The translations under genes were made by a program, and so were the position numbers. 64,000 nt of DNA from NCBI GenBank assembly GCA_037976565.1, contig CP137685.1:24119695-24183694 (forward strand), in the 5' to 3' direction. The DNA comes from Mesocentrotus franciscanus (taxonomy: Eukaryota > Echinodermata > Echinoidea > Camarodonta > Strongylocentrotidae). The stretch's first letter is position 1. Every line of letters begins with the position of its first letter. A model generated the notes under the pieces. That model was not told the origin of the DNA and did no database searches. It worked only from the letters and a program-made list of their open reading frames with translations. Below, one piece after another: positions 1 to 12,267 of the stretch.

Positions 1-11
1 GCCTTTCTAGA

Positions 12-410
12 TGAGGTCCAGGTGCCCGTCTTAGGGCCCCTGTGGTGAAGGGGCAGAGCCCTGGTGGGGGTCCTGGAGCCCCGGACGCTCTTGAGTTTTA
101 GCATTTTGGAACCTTCAAGATAGCCGTCTTGAATGATAGAAATTCTAACATATCCCATGAAATCTATACTGCGCCTATGGGTTTATTTTGCTGGAATTCG
201 ATTCTCTGTCCCACAAATACTTTCTCCTCCGGAGTAAATTATAGAACCAAGAGTTGCTCTCCTTACGGTTAAAATCCAGGGGCCAGCCTTAGGGCCCTGT
301 CGGGTTGCAGGGGAAGAGCCCTGCCGGGGGTCCAGGGGCTCGGAAACCCCGGACACTCTCGAGTTTTAGCAATCTAGTACCTTCAAGATAGCCGTCTTGA
401 GTGAAAGAAA
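12..410. repeat. two tandem copies of a GC-rich unit of about 259 bp
   Basis: The segment starting near 13 (tccag, cttagggccc, agccctg, ggggtcc, ccccgga, cttgagttttagca, ccttcaagatagccgtcttga) recurs in the same order from about 271 to 410. The spacing is about 259 bp. The copies differ by scattered substitutions and small indels. No coding function is seen. Confidence 0.75.
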
Positions 411-475
411 CACACACTCACTTCTAAGGACAATTTTATACAACAAAGGGTTGTCTTGCGAACCACTTTAAAGAG

Positions 476-1224
476 CAAGTCCACTCCAAAATAACATACT
501 TTCAATGGAAGCAGAAAAATCAGATAAACCAATCAAAAAAAGTTTGAGCAAAATCGGATAACTAAGAAGAAAGATATGCATTTTTAATGACATGACGAAC
601 TTTGAAAATCACTAGACAAATTGGCAACTTACTCATGAATCTGTGACGTCATGTCCTCACTATCCACTTATTAATTTCTTTATATTGATAATACAAATTT
701 CCTATTTCCCACCTAAGAATCTTATTTCCTGACACCAGCATCCAAGTCAGATTGATAGTAATATGTTTTTGTGTGGATGCACTAATATCAGTTTAATCAT
801 GAAAAATGTGAATTTTAATAAATAATTCATATAAAAATCAATAATTATAAATATAAAATATTCAGAAAATAGTATCAATTCTTCAAAGTTCATAAAAGAT
901 TTTGTGAAATGTCATGCACGCAATATGATACAAATCATATAACCTGGGCAAAGGCATGAAATCAAGTTTTGAGGGACAAAAAGGGAAATTAATGGGATTA
1001 ATCTATATAAAGCAATTGATAAATAGTGAGGACATGACGTCACAAACTGATAACCAAATTGACAATTTGTGTAGTGATTTCCATTGTTCCATAGTTTAAA
1101 ATACTTTTTTCAAAAATTCATAACTTTCTAATTAGTTATCCGATTTTTCTCAAACTTTTTTTTGATCGGTTTGTCTGATTTTTCTGCTTCTATTGAAAGT
1201 AAGTTATTTTTGGAGTGGACTTGT
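476..1224. mobile_element. foldback-type element with long terminal inverted repeats
   Basis: The left end (CAAGTCCACTCCAAAATAAC) is the inverted complement of the right end (about 1204-1224). The pairing continues inward through the Ser/Gln-poor AT stretch to a shared block, gacgtcatgtcctcacta, at about 644 and its complement at about 1023. Arms are therefore about 200 bp with a centre of about 330 bp. No ORF of note lies inside, so this is a non-autonomous element. Target duplication is not obvious. Confidence 0.75.
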
Positions 1225-2183
1225 ACTGTAATCTTTACGAATGGGGTTGTGGGTTACTGAAGGTCCAAGGGCACTCCATAAATTATTAACACCATCTATG
1301 TCCCATAGAAATTATGTTCGAATTACGTAATACGTCATCGTCAATGGAATCTGTGGGTGTACATTTAGTGATTCATGTTCTATTCATGGTCTTTTATTTT
1401 CTTTCTTTTCTTTCTTTCTCTCCCCTCTCTCTCTCTTTCTCCCTTCCCTGTCTAGCTATCTTATTCTTTAAAAAAAACTTTCTTTTGCCTTCATTTTCCC
1501 ATTCCCCTTTTTGGCAGCCAAAGGGGATGGGGGCGGCCGCCCCTCTCCCCGATTCGCCACAGATTCGTACATTTTTGTATGCAATACGAATAGCTTGCTG
1601 TGGGGTGGGGTGGGGTTTTCATTCAATCTAATACGTTGCCGACTAAGGGATAGTAATTTTATTTCTCTATTACCTTTTCCTCTCTCCTTATTTTGTTTTT
1701 TACCTTCTTTTCCCGTCGCTCCTCCCTTTTTAAGGCCGCCAATAAGGCGCCCCTGTGGATCCGCCACTGTAGATTTACAGCCTGGGTCCGTACTTACACA
1801 AATTTGAGAGCAGATAAAGTCTACTGGGAAATTATTACGATATCAACTGTTAATTAATTATTATAACCTGTTTATTTGTATGAAAACTTATGTCATATTG
1901 AATTCCATTATTATGTAGCTCTTATTTGCACGATTCTTGATTAATACCTTAATCATTGAATCGTGCACTGATGTTCAAAATACTATTAAGGGGTCATATC
2001 TTTTGGGCTTGATTTGGGAAACTTCTTTCGGGGCGGCGCCTTAGCCTAATCATGCTAATACTAATAATAGAATTGGAAAGTTTTCACTCTTAACTTCCAA
2101 ATTCTATAATTGGAAACGATTAGATTGACAGGTAAATAGGCGTGTCCTCATGTCCAACCCTCCTCTACTTTGTTACTATTCAC
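1225..2183. other. non-coding stretch left of gene A's last visible exon
   Basis: This stretch holds a pyrimidine-rich tract (about 1390-1455) and a GC-rich patch at 1505-1560. A short sequence at about 1753-1769 (gtggatccgccactg) matches the right terminus of the hAT MITE family found at 36.4 and 40 kb, so it may be a solo end. Short ORFs here look like chance. I could not find the next YWTD exon of gene A. Confidence 0.5.
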
Positions 2184-2323
2184 CTTTTTCATCTATTGTC
2201 AATCCATAAACTGAAGCAGAACCTACATCTGATGAAATCATTTCGGAATGCCAACTGTCTAGATGAAATCGAGTAATCGTCATGTTGTTGCTGCCTATGT
2301 AATGCCCAATAGCATAGAAATAT
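2184..2323 (-). CDS. gene A exon 6: YWTD propeller blade
   Basis: A 140-nt exon between acceptor ctccacag and donor gtgaat. It reads RYFYAIGHYIGS..MTITRFHLDSWHSEMISSDV..GLTIDEKG, the pattern of a YWTD blade (aromatic strand, then I-R--LD). It enters at phase 2 and leaves at phase 1. It is homologous to the gene B exons at 44194-44328 and 51383-51518, and is the only one of the three with an undisturbed frame. Confidence 0.85.
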
Positions 2324-5300
2324 CTGTGGAGAAAAATTAATGAATTATTCTTTTCAATGTATTCATGTTTCATGTAAAATCTTAAAGCGCATGGTGTATC
2401 TGTCTAAACACGATTTTGGATCAAACCTCTTATAAAAAGTACATTTTCAAAGTGCCTATACTCCGCCTGACGCCCAAAACCTTGGAGCCTCTTTTGTCTT
2501 TACACAATCCACCAACCCAACGTACTACGGAAGTACGTCAGCGTAACTTGTCTTGATACAATAAAGGTCTTTGGCCTGGCATGTCATCGCTCGTCCTCAG
2601 TACAAGCCCGCAACACGTTACAAATAACAGCAAATGTTTGTACATGGCAGTTGGCCCTATTTTTAAGGTTAAAACGCATGCATAGTCCCTGGGATTTCCG
2701 GGGTCTATTTGAATTCCTGATCATTAATTATAACTTTTAAAGTCTTGAAATTTTATGTGAGTCACTTTTTGCATGATTTCAAAAAAAAATATGATAAAAA
2801 TAAAAAAATCAATCAAATTCAACATCCCCTATCTTACGTGTTAACCTATGGTGGTTGCAGGGCCGAAATCACGCGCAGTTTCTTTGGATTTATGCTGGTC
2901 TTTTTTTTTTTACATCTTGAGCCTTCATTTACCTTTCCTACACTGCAAAAACAAGAGTGTTAATTTCAACACCATGGGTGTTAATTTAACACTTTCCCGG
3001 TATTTATATCGTAAAACACCAGCTGGTTTTATTTAACACCAGGGTTTGGAATTAAACAATTCAATTCCACTCTTGGTGTTAATATTCGACAACTCCTACT
3101 GGTGTAGATTAACACCAATATCTGGAATCATAACAAATTCAATTCCACTTTTGGTGATTATATTCTTGTTGATCCATTAGAGATTTATGGGTTTCTAATG
3201 GTCCCAAATTCCATATTCCCTATTATCGACCAGGGTAGAAGAACCAGTGGTAAACTGATAATTCATAATCGATGTTGGCAACTGTCTTCCAATAGGTATA
3301 TTTTAATCTCCATTGCATTAATTCCATCACATAGATCATTTGAAGTAAATTCAAGATTATCATTTAATGATACAGGCTGGTACACGAATATTTAATAAAC
3401 ATGCATGTTGTTTTTTGGTTAGTAATCATATAATCAATATATCTATTGCTATAACGTTAATGTAATTGTAACAGGATCGGACAAATAAACTATTGGTCAA
3501 TAATTGCCAAAGGAAAATACAAATCACAAAATTGACGTGCATTGTCATAATTTGCTTAACAAATCATGATAAATGTATTTTTCTGTAAACACGTGTAAAG
3601 TAATCATTAAAGTGAAGGTTCATTGAAATTTGGAAAAAAGGCAAATCATACCTCTACAGATTGCTGAGAACATTAAAAAAATGACTAAAGTACTTTTTAA
3701 GCTCTCAATATTGTGAGGAATAAATTAAATGCAATTTTGATACCCTTTCCAAAACCCACTCACAAAGTGAAATGACGGCGTTATTTACATGCGATAAAAT
3801 GACGTCACACTATGAACAACCTACAATCACACATTCGGGACAATGTTGCATACCCATTGAAATTTTATATATGGGTCAACGTTGTTTGTATATTTACCGC
3901 CAGTGGTGATATTTCCTTTATTTTAGGCACTTTGAATGAGATACACTGAATAAATAATACTTTCTACAAATGTGTATTCGATTTTTATGTTATTTACCGT
4001 CACATTTGCGCATAAAAATCGGGAAAATAATCACATATTCTGAGGGCAGCTCAGCGTGTATGTGTCGGATCTGAGAGTGCCAGGACATGTTGCATGCTGA
4101 CCTAACGATCGACTCTTCTGGAGCAAAATAGGCGACAAATTTACATATAATTGTCCAGATATTCATTACGAAAATGTCTGATTAGGCCGATTAGTTTAGA
4201 TTTTTGATAGATAAATGGGGAAAGTGGAGGTCGAGAGAAGACTTAGATCAGTCCGGTTCGCGATTCACAGCTAGTTCAAGTGCCGGGCCGACTGGCTGTG
4301 ATATGCTGGCAAGCAAGCTGCGCTGGATGCAGGCAGGTTGTACGTACGTACGTACGCGTAGATACTGCACAGACGGGCCTACGCTATATACGGTATACCT
4401 GAACGTGAACGCTACATCAACGTATTTGAGAGTTATAAAATTGATTAGACTTAGAGCTAAGATTAAGAACCAAAAGTACTTCCTTCTTCTAGCTCCTCAA
4501 AACTCAAATCAAGTATGTTTTCGTCCATATCGATATTTCCAGGGTGACTTTGATGAAGGTAAACAACGTTTGGTATGAATGGGTACGGTACTCAATAGTC
4601 AATGCAATACATATGTGAATTGCACGCAAACTGCATCGCGCACCGTCGCCAATCATTTCAGCTGAGCGGCCCATTGTACTCATTGTTCATTTTGCTACGT
4701 CACTCAAAAATCAGCTGACTTACGATGTTTTCGGGGTCTCGAGTGGGGTGATATTTCGTCAAGTTTAATCAACTTTTATAATTTTCGCACGAATTTACAA
4801 GTTACACAAATGTGATAGTTTTACTCAGTGTAATATTACGATTGAAATGATACCAAATTCAGTCAATTTCAAAATCAATGAACCTTCTCTTAGAGCGCAC
4901 GTACACTTTGTGAAAACTTATTCGACCAATCAACCGCCTTAAACGAAATCACGTGATGATACTGTCAACAACGAGCATAAAACTACACCATGTTATACTT
5001 AAGACCCAGTAATTATTAACGCATGCTTAAATCTGACCGGTGTTAAAAATAACACCACTGAGACAACACACCTTTATAATCAACACCAATGGTGTCAACA
5101 AAAATTCAATACCATACTGGTGTAAGAATTGCTACACCCTGGTTTTTACAGTGTATATATATTCCAAAATTTCATTTAAGTACTAGTTTACGTAATTTTT
5201 TGGAAATGCAAGGGGAATTATAATCCTTGTTTCCACGTGTTAACCTATATGGCAGTAGAATCACAATATACAAGATTTCAAAGAAATAAAATACATATAC

Positions 5301-8300
5301 ATGTAGCTACGATTAGTCTCATTGGACAACGCCCTTTATTGTCGGAGTCAAGCGGCATAACGTGTTAGCCAATGGACTTTTACTCCCAAAAAAAAAAATC
5401 GTTCAAAATTCATTTTTCGTTTTAATCGAGAATCACATCCACCCTGACATACGTTGACACTAAATTTCTGTTTCAGTGGAACCCTCATGTCCCATTCCAT
5501 TCGAAAGTTTACATACCGTTCTCTGGTCTAAATAGGTCGCCAGCTCGCTATTGCCTTTATAACGCAAAAGTGTGCGACAAGTTGAACTTTCAACGCAATT
5601 TGCCACGCGAGTGCTGGGTTATAGGTTACTCACACACGAAGGATAAACAAGCATGAATTATCATAGATAAGATCTGATTCGTTAATTACGCCAAATTCTG
5701 AGAGCCCCCACCGTCCTTTTCCCATCCAAGATAGGCAAACTTTTTGCCGAGGGAAGCAAAATGTATGAATATTTATGACACGTATGGACTATACGATTTA
5801 TTACAGAGGGGGGCAATTATACACCACTTCAAACTACCCTTATTTTAACCAAGTATTTCATTGTATTACATTGTTTGGTAGCTTTATTTAATAATTAAAT
5901 ACCAACGATTGTTTGTAAAAGGCGTTTGTTATTATGCATATAATTTATGACAAGTATGGCGTACGATATATTTTCGCTTAGTTTGGATTTTAGTTATGAA
6001 TGCTTAAGCATATCCCCTGCAACAAAGTGGGATATTCTAAGAAATTGAGAGTTTTTCTGCAAAGTGCACCTCAGGTTAAATATATAAAACGTAACTTATC
6101 CTATCCTGCACTTCCAATGCATTTCTAGATCACAATGGCTGCGTTTTCATCCAAAAGGTAAACTATTTTGCGAGTAGAAATAGTACCTTTCTCGATATTT
6201 GCCGCCGCATACACTGATATGACGTCTTTGATAGCTGATTGGCTAGTTAGGATGGTGACGTCGAGCGAGCTACGTACCGCGCTGCAGCAGACCAAGCGAG
6301 CGAAAATGAGACTAGCGGAGCTATAATTATGACCATTAAAATCCGGGTTTTCAAATTTACCTATGGCAAACGACTGTAAAAAGCTTGCATAGTCCTTGGA
6401 ATTTCTGGTGGCATTTAGTAATATTAAAGGATCAATTTTTTTTACTCGAAATTCTCATATTTGCTGTCGTGCAAAAATCATTAAAATGTCAAATTATAAA
6501 AATCTGAATTTGAAAGTCATGCACTATGGTGATATGTCAGGCAAGCTTCGCTATTGTTTGGTCATCAACTTTCTGAAGCATCATGACAAGGTTAACAACT
6601 GTTGAAAAGGCCAGGGCAATAGGGCAATTTGAATGCACAGTCGAACAAGAGCTGTGGATTTGGCAACTGTTTTCTTTTGACCTTGCCCCTTTATTTTGAT
6701 CTACTACACATTCCATGATTAAAAAAAACATAAAAGGAATAAACCCACTTTGTAATGATATTAAACGTACCGATTATTATGCCACGACAAAATACATATA
6801 TATATATATATATTAATTTATATAATCGATCATACTCGAGTTTCTAAACTATTTTTAGGAGTTTATATACATCTATATCAGGAAAGGTTACCTCCGTTGA
6901 TGATCAATGACACATCGACTGGGATTCCCGATTCCAGGTATCTTGCCTAAATCGGAAACAATTCCATGCAAGGCTTCTTCTCCTCCTACGGGTCGCTGCA
7001 TATATCCCTTTAAATATCTTGCCCAGTAAAGCTCCTGCTTTTTCACGTCCAAGGTGAGACAAGGATATAAAGCTGATACATCATGACCATGGATAAAGAG
7101 AATAAAATAAGAGGTCACAGTAGAAAAAACATACTACTGAGTTTATAACCAATAATATTTAATAACACTGACTTATTGAACACCTAGAATTATATACATT
7201 TCTCTTGAAACCCATGATTAAGAAATTTACCAAATCACGGTCCATGAGACGACCAAAAGAGCTTCGTAGATGTCTTAAATATATTCGTTTTCCATGGATT
7301 AAAAATAAAAACCTGATTGAAACCAATTTTTCTTTGAATATGCTGATAGGCTTTCGAATTAGAAATAGGTATTGATGTTAAGTACACATTCAGAAAATCA
7401 TTTTAATAGGGGGTGTACACGTCCATGAGCCAAGCCATTCATGGATAACTTGGTATTTAAGATGATTAATTATTTTCTTACCTAAACGTTTTTGGGGGAC
7501 TTTTTAAAATCTGCAGTAAGACTTCAGTAATGTCCATATAGAGTATGAAGGACACGCACATTAGTAAGATCGATAAACGCATTCAAGATAGAAATGCTTC
7601 TAGGGGACTACAGACAGATAATGTCGGCCTTCGAAACATAATAATCTGCGGGCGGCAGCTCACGACTGTTTTTTAGGGTTCACGATATCGTGGGGTGTCG
7701 GTCTAGACTGTCTGGACTGTTTAACAAATGAATTTCTCAATAGATATTTATCAGTGCGAACTTTGGCACTGGGAGATAAGACTTTTAGTAAATTAACCCT
7801 ACCTTCCTGTGTATTGGAGAGGAGTGTTATGTTTGGCATTCCCAACTTAACCATCAAAATGTCGAAAGTCATCTGTTTCAGTAAAAAACTCCATGTATCA
7901 CTCGCAAGATTTTCCCAATAGAGTGCGTTAGCTCCGTCATCAAAAAATATACTTCTGATCCTGGCGGAGCCCCCGAGCTCTACGAAACTCGAGAATACAA
8001 AGTCGCTCATATTTGCAACCCAAAGTCCGGTCTTATCTGGGTTGACAATAAGTAGTTGTACAGAATTACCTGCAAGGAGCACAAACAAACAAATGAACAC
8101 AACTAATTGAAATTAAAAGATGTATGTTCATAATGCCATTACCTTTTTGATGGACAAAGCCAATACATGAATACTGTATTCATGAAGCTTTATATGGCTA
8201 CATGAATTTCGTGTTTTGCCGCTGTTTATGTAGTTGAACAGAAGTAACTCATCCTGGTACTTACCACAATCTGTGCCATCGTATCCCAGATCACACTGAC

Positions 8301-10038
8301 ATATGTAGGCTGGTGTATGACCAGGAAAAGCGATGCATGTGCCTCCATTGCGACAGGGGTTAGGTGAACAAAAGTATTCTAAACATGAGGCATAAGAAAG
8401 AATCATGGAAACTATCATAAAGTTGTGGATGGGCCTACACATCATACGTATACTGATTAATGGACTGACTGAAATGTTTTTGAAAACAAAGTAAAACGGA
8501 CACATCCACCCACCCGCCCATGTCATGTTTGGGACATGGGCCCAGTCTGGTATGCTTTTTGTTTGATTGTGCGTTGAAGAAAGGCTGCCGGAGCTTAAAG
8601 GAAGAGGCTGTATTCTGATATTTTGTTTGTTCATGTTAGGGAATGATAGGCCTATGTTTTATTGTGATGACAAATCAAAATTCTACAATTGCATCACTAT
8701 CCTGACTTTAGCCCAGCTGCTCTAAGGCGCTGAAAGCATTCGAGGAATAAATTCCTACCAGGTACCCATTACATCTGGGTGGAGAGTCGCAATGTAGATT
8801 ACTGTCTTACCACATTAGTGCCGCGGTGGACTCAAGCCTCGAACGTGTCCGGGGACGTATCAACTAGACCACGACACCTATACGTATACTCATTATTGAT
8901 GCTTATGCAAATGTCTTTATTAAATGCGCAGATTTTAGGTAATGATTTATGCTCTGGAAGTTAATATAAACTAGACACTACATATTGATATAACGACTGC
9001 CAGGGTGATTCTGTCATGTCTGTTTACCCGCTTCTGGTGATTTGCAAATAACTATCTTAGGATCCTCTGCTGCTATTGTTGATGATCCGTCAAAGACCAC
9101 ACCCTCGACAGCCGTGCCATCAAAGTGTAATGAAGAAGGGCATGGATTCGATTCAGGACAATGACCATTTATCCCTACATAAGAAACACCAGGAAAATAA
9201 TGATCATGAGTTAAGTACATACACACATGTCTACTACAATCACAGTCTTTAATTGTTTTCTGTATTATATAAGAAGAATCGTATTGTTCAAAGGTCATTA
9301 TACTTTTTACTGCTTTGTTGAAAACGAGCATTCCATAAATTATCGATGCAATGGTAAAAGTAAGGAATGCTCTGACTCAAGTTATCTCACTGTGTTAATC
9401 ACAGCGTACAAGAACATCAGAGTAGAAATATAAAATCAAACAGGTAAAATGAAAAGAAAAGCACCCGCAACCACATCAATTCCACAAGTCTAATGTTGTT
9501 CTTTGAATGCTCCGTGTGGTAATACACATGTATATACATGTAATATATTTGGGTACAAAATTAATGTCGCAACCGGAATAGGATTCCTATCCTTTCAGGA
9601 AACCTCCTAGAAATTGGTAGGTATAATCATTGATATAATTTTTATCCATCCAAAGACGCTGTGATTTTGCCCGAAGAGCACAAATCTTCGGTAATGGAAT
9701 TTTCGAGTTTCTGTCCGCCTATATTGAGATAAACTGCAATTTGTGGGCGGGCTGCTGACGCCCCCATTTCAATACGCCACTAAATTTCATAGCTTTCATG
9801 TTAGTGAGCATTAACAACCCTTGTTGAATTACTCCAAATTCTAATCAGGCTCCTGCCAAGTTTGGAACATAACGAAGAGGCAGACATAAGAACAGCCGAC
9901 TGGACGGACAACTAATCAACCAACCCAACCCTACAAAATTCCGACATTATCTTCGTATTGCAAAGGCATTTTTTAAAAATGTAAAAACTCACCCTTTACT
10001 GAAAGGAGTATTTGGGCTATCCACAGACTGATTAGAAT
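2184..10038 (-). CDS. gene A: secreted EGF-like / LDL-receptor class B (YWTD) propeller protein, partial
   Basis: Six exons are joined by sequence: 10038-9993, 9174-9028, 8378-8265, 8069-7803, 7072-6892 and 2323-2184 (listed in transcript order). All have AG acceptors and GT donors, and phases fit (1-1 throughout, except 1-2 then 2-1 for the last two). The product starts with a hydrophobic segment, then a Cys-bearing linker, an EGF domain with six cysteines, and YWTD-type blades (ALYWEN, ELYWAR, YFYAIGH followed by ITRFHLD). Such propellers are extracellular binding modules in LDL-receptor-like proteins; the ligand here is unknown. No initiator Met is certain, and the propeller is incomplete at the left edge of the window. 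The last intron (6891-2324) is enlarged by a transposon at 2941-5153. All six exons read open, so this copy is the cleaner of the two genes. Specific orthology was not recognised. Confidence 0.8.
2941..5153. mobile_element. 2.2-kb DNA transposon remnant with inverted ends and TA flanks
   Basis: The left end reads CACTGCAAAAACAAGAGTGT. The right end is its inverted match (acaccctggtttttacagtg), and both sides are flanked by TA. Just inside each end lie several further copies of a short motif around ggtgtta/taacacc (2960-3150 and 5035-5130). The interior has no recognisable transposase; the 124-aa ORF at 4204-4578 shows no family features. The element lies in gene A's last intron, which is about 2.4 kb longer than gene B's, consistent with insertion after duplication. 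Superfamily is uncertain. Confidence 0.65.
5154..6891. other. intronic DNA of gene A
   Basis: The part nearest exon 5 (about 6380-6891) is alignable with the gene B intron after 42018, for example gttgatgaccaaac and gttcgactgtgcattcaaattg. It includes a (TA)n run at about 6792-6812. The rest (5154-6380) shows no coding or repeat signal that I can name. Confidence 0.5.
6892..7072 (-). CDS. gene A exon 5: YWTD propeller segment
   Basis: A 181-nt exon from acceptor gatgtatcag to donor gtaacc. It reads LYPCLTLDVKKQELYWARYL..., then PVGGEEALHGIVSDLGKIPG and CVIDHQRR. TLDVKKQELYWA and CVIDHQRR are the typical starts of YWTD strands. Phase is 1 in and 2 out. Homologues are at 41835-42018 (184 nt, one extra codon) and 49028-49210 (183 nt, frame broken). 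Confidence 0.85.
7803..8069 (-). CDS. gene A exon 4: first YWTD propeller segment
   Basis: A 267-nt exon (phase 1-1) with acceptor ctccttgcag and donor gtaggg. It starts NSVQLLIVNPDKTGLW and includes RSIFFDDGANALYWEN, a clear YWTD-type strand. Its length is identical to both gene B copies. Confidence 0.88.
8265..8378 (-). CDS. gene A exon 3: EGF-like domain
   Basis: A 114-nt exon (phase 1-1) encoding a complete EGF-like module with six cysteines in the canonical order: FCSPNPCRNGGTC, then PAYICQCDLGYDGTDC. The GGTC and C-D-L-G-Y-D-G-T elements are typical. The phase-1 symmetric exon is the usual shuffling form of EGF domains. About 100 bp of intron upstream of the acceptor is also conserved with gene B. 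Confidence 0.93.
8700..8890 (-). repeat. SINE-like dispersed repeat, copy 1
   Basis: The plus strand shows gctttag-type sequence, then aggtacccatt and ctgggtggagagt..caatgtagatta. The same family recurs at 26.2, 34.9 and 59.3 kb. In the fuller copies an (AAT)n run lies at the end corresponding to the 3' tail of the minus strand, hence the orientation given. It lies in the intron between gene A exons 2 and 3. Confidence 0.6.
9028..9174 (-). CDS. gene A exon 2: cysteine-bearing N-terminal segment
   Basis: A 147-nt exon (phase 1-1) between acceptor cttatgtag and donor gtaaac. It reads INGHCPESNPCPSSLHFDG, then VEGVVFDGSSTIAAEDPKIV and CKSPEAG. There are three cysteines and no family that I recognise. 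The same exon, with the same length and phase, occurs in gene B at 25870-26016. Confidence 0.82.
9993..10038 (-). CDS. gene A exon 1 (visible): hydrophobic signal-like segment
   Basis: A 46-nt exon ending at donor gtgagt, reading ILISLWIAQILLSVK(G). The hydrophobic run suggests the core of a secretion signal. It is preceded by an AG after a T/G-rich tract, so either this is an internal exon or the start codon lies just upstream; the start is unresolved. Gene B has the same 46-nt exon at 18117-18162. Confidence 0.65.
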
Positions 10039-10746
10039 CTAGTATCAACACACACACAACAACACAGAATAAATCAATCAATGCAATTGGCAGTTGAAGG
10101 TATGAATTGATGTATTTGGTTGCTAGCATAGGTCATCAGACAATAATATATCATTTTTTAATGAATAATCATCTAGATTTTTTTCTCGACTCATTTCCTT
10201 GCCTCCACGATAATATGCACCTCTAGGTTGGCATCTCTGAAGATGGTTCCACGACAATAAGTCACTAATCTTAACCCTAAACGCAACCTAAAACCTAATT
10301 GCGGCCATAACCCGAATCCTATTCCATATTATACTTTTGACGCCCGCACCAAAAAGCCGGAACCAACAGTTACTGTCGCCGGAGCAAATGCCCCCTCCCT
10401 CCCGGTGTAATTGTGCTCATACGTCTACAAGTGAGACCCTGCTCAGATCCTTTCTCCTCGAATTTAGAGTAGTTTCTCAAAGCTGGTTTGACATTGAATT
10501 AAAAAAAATACTACTAATAGAAATAATGATAATGTCTCTTAATTATACAACACTTTTCGATTTTGGATGATGGTCATGGGGCCTGTAACATAAAAATTGT
10601 GAAAATATGTTGTATATCCAATCTTGCTGCAATAAATTGGATGTTACCGTAGATTGTATCTTTCTATTACATGAAATTAATTATCAGTTACTATTCGATG
10701 GAAAGTACCCCCTGGTTTGATTGAGTAGTAGATGGATTACAAGAAC
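10039..10746. other. upstream region of gene A
   Basis: The first about 130 bp is an inverted match to the sequence just upstream of gene B's signal exon (attattgtctgatgacct at about 10130 and about 17990). Beyond this no promoter motif, gene or named repeat is evident. Confidence 0.45.
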
Positions 10747-11407
10747 AATTCTGCACATAAAATACCCACTCTCCATTCCTCGAAACGTTTACCTAGTTAC
10801 CTTATGTATATCTAATACCATTCATGTTGTAGTAGGTACAATCTGGGCCCGATATGTAGATTGAGGATGCCGTAGACCAAGTTCAGGTAACTATGGATTT
10901 TTTTTGCTGGCATTACGGGGGGGGGGAAGGGCGGGGCTGCGACACCGGCTATACCATATTCTGGATACGCCACTGTCCCTAACCATCATCAATACAAAAT
11001 GAGAGACAAAAAGTTTTTACAAGAAGAGTATATAATTACCGAGATGGGCATGTTGACTGCGATGTAGGCCTATATAAATTGTGGAAAAGCAACATAAAGT
11101 CTTGTCATTCAGATGAAAGCATTACACCATACGAAGTAAGCCCTATGATTTTATCCTTGAAAAAAACTGCTTCGAAATTTGTTTCTGTTTAAGACGTGAA
11201 TTGAATCAGTCTGTAAAATATTTGCAGAATATCACGAGAAGATCGCGAGTTCCAGTCCAGCCTGCATGCTCAAATGATTACAATTTGCGGTGTTTGTAAA
11301 TGAGCCCCTTGTCCATTTCAAAGACACATGCCAACAACCAAGGCAACAGTTCGAAATACACAGCCACTCATGCGGGGCGTTTTAATAGAGTTCACTTTTA
11401 ACAAGTG
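10747..11407. repeat. direct repeat, copy 1 (661 bp)
   Basis: The segment from gcacataaaataccc to ttttaacaagtg recurs with few changes at 12520-13172. It contains a degraded element end (ctggatacgccactgtcc). Nothing coding is recognised. Confidence 0.85.
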
Positions 11408-11429
11408 TATAAACAGGACTAACAGGATT

Positions 11430-11800
11430 TTGACGATCCAACCTATATTGGTTACAATGAATAATAGATAAATAAATATAATATCAAGAGTATATCAAAA
11501 CGATGGTCACGTACATCATACAATTAGGCATACATAAAATAGTAAAAAATAAAACGAAAGCCACGTACTTGGCGCAATTTGTGACACTTTTGCAGCAGAA
11601 ACTATTCCATTCAGATGTTGAGACACGCTTTTAGTAACGTTTATGAGGCAGCTGAATTAGGCTAATTGGAACAGGTATTTTAACGTTTTTACGTCATAGT
11701 GCCCAATGGCACTAATTTCGAACAGCTGCCGTTGTCATGAAAAAAAATTATATTCTATTATGATATAACCATAAGTATCTAATTTATATCAGCAAAGGAA
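11430..11800. repeat. inverted repeat arm, left
   Basis: This arm pairs in inverted orientation with 13568-13985. Shared blocks include gcctcataaacgttact, gggcactatgacgtaaaaac, gacaacggcag and attcattgtaaccaata (given as in the right arm). Related sequence occurs again at 17040-17360. Confidence 0.75.
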
Positions 11801-12030
11801 ATTGAGGGCGCGATTTCGACGTCAAGACGTCTTTTTCACATCGTCTCATATTCAGTTTTAAAATCGTCAATTATCTAAGAACTGAAAAACCATCAGACTG
11901 TATTTTTAAAGTATCAGTGAAGTGAAACGTAAAATACATCATTTCTAGGACCTTTTGGAGGTGAACTTTTAGAGAAAAGGAGAGATTTCAGCAATTGTTT
12001 GTGTGTGGAAAAGCCACACCCAACTTGATC

Positions 12031-12267
12031 ATGGCCAGTACAAGCGGACCCAAACCTGTCTTTATAAGATCGGAGGACATTAAGAATGTGAGTACAAAGC
12101 AATTGTGGGGTGAAGAATTATACATGGCACTAGCCAAGATTATGAAGCCTTCCAATATTTCTGGGATTCAACAAATACGCAACTTATGCCTGAATTTCAT
12201 TTGGCCTGCGATTAGTCTACGGAGCCCGTATCCTGCCCGTATCCCCCTTTCCGTGCGGCCTCCGTAA
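12031..12267 (+). pseudogene. possible LINE ORF1 5' fragment
   Basis: A 78-codon reading frame from ATG at 12031: MASTSGPKPVFIRSEDIKNV, then WGEELYMALAKIMKPSNISG and IQQIRNL, before it runs into unrelated GC-rich repeat DNA. The -GIQQI--L- phrase resembles the start of ORF1 proteins of some non-LTR retrotransposons in aquatic animals. This is a family impression, not a motif proof. The reading frame continues upstream of the Met to 11995. It is truncated by the element at 12.2 kb. Confidence 0.35.
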
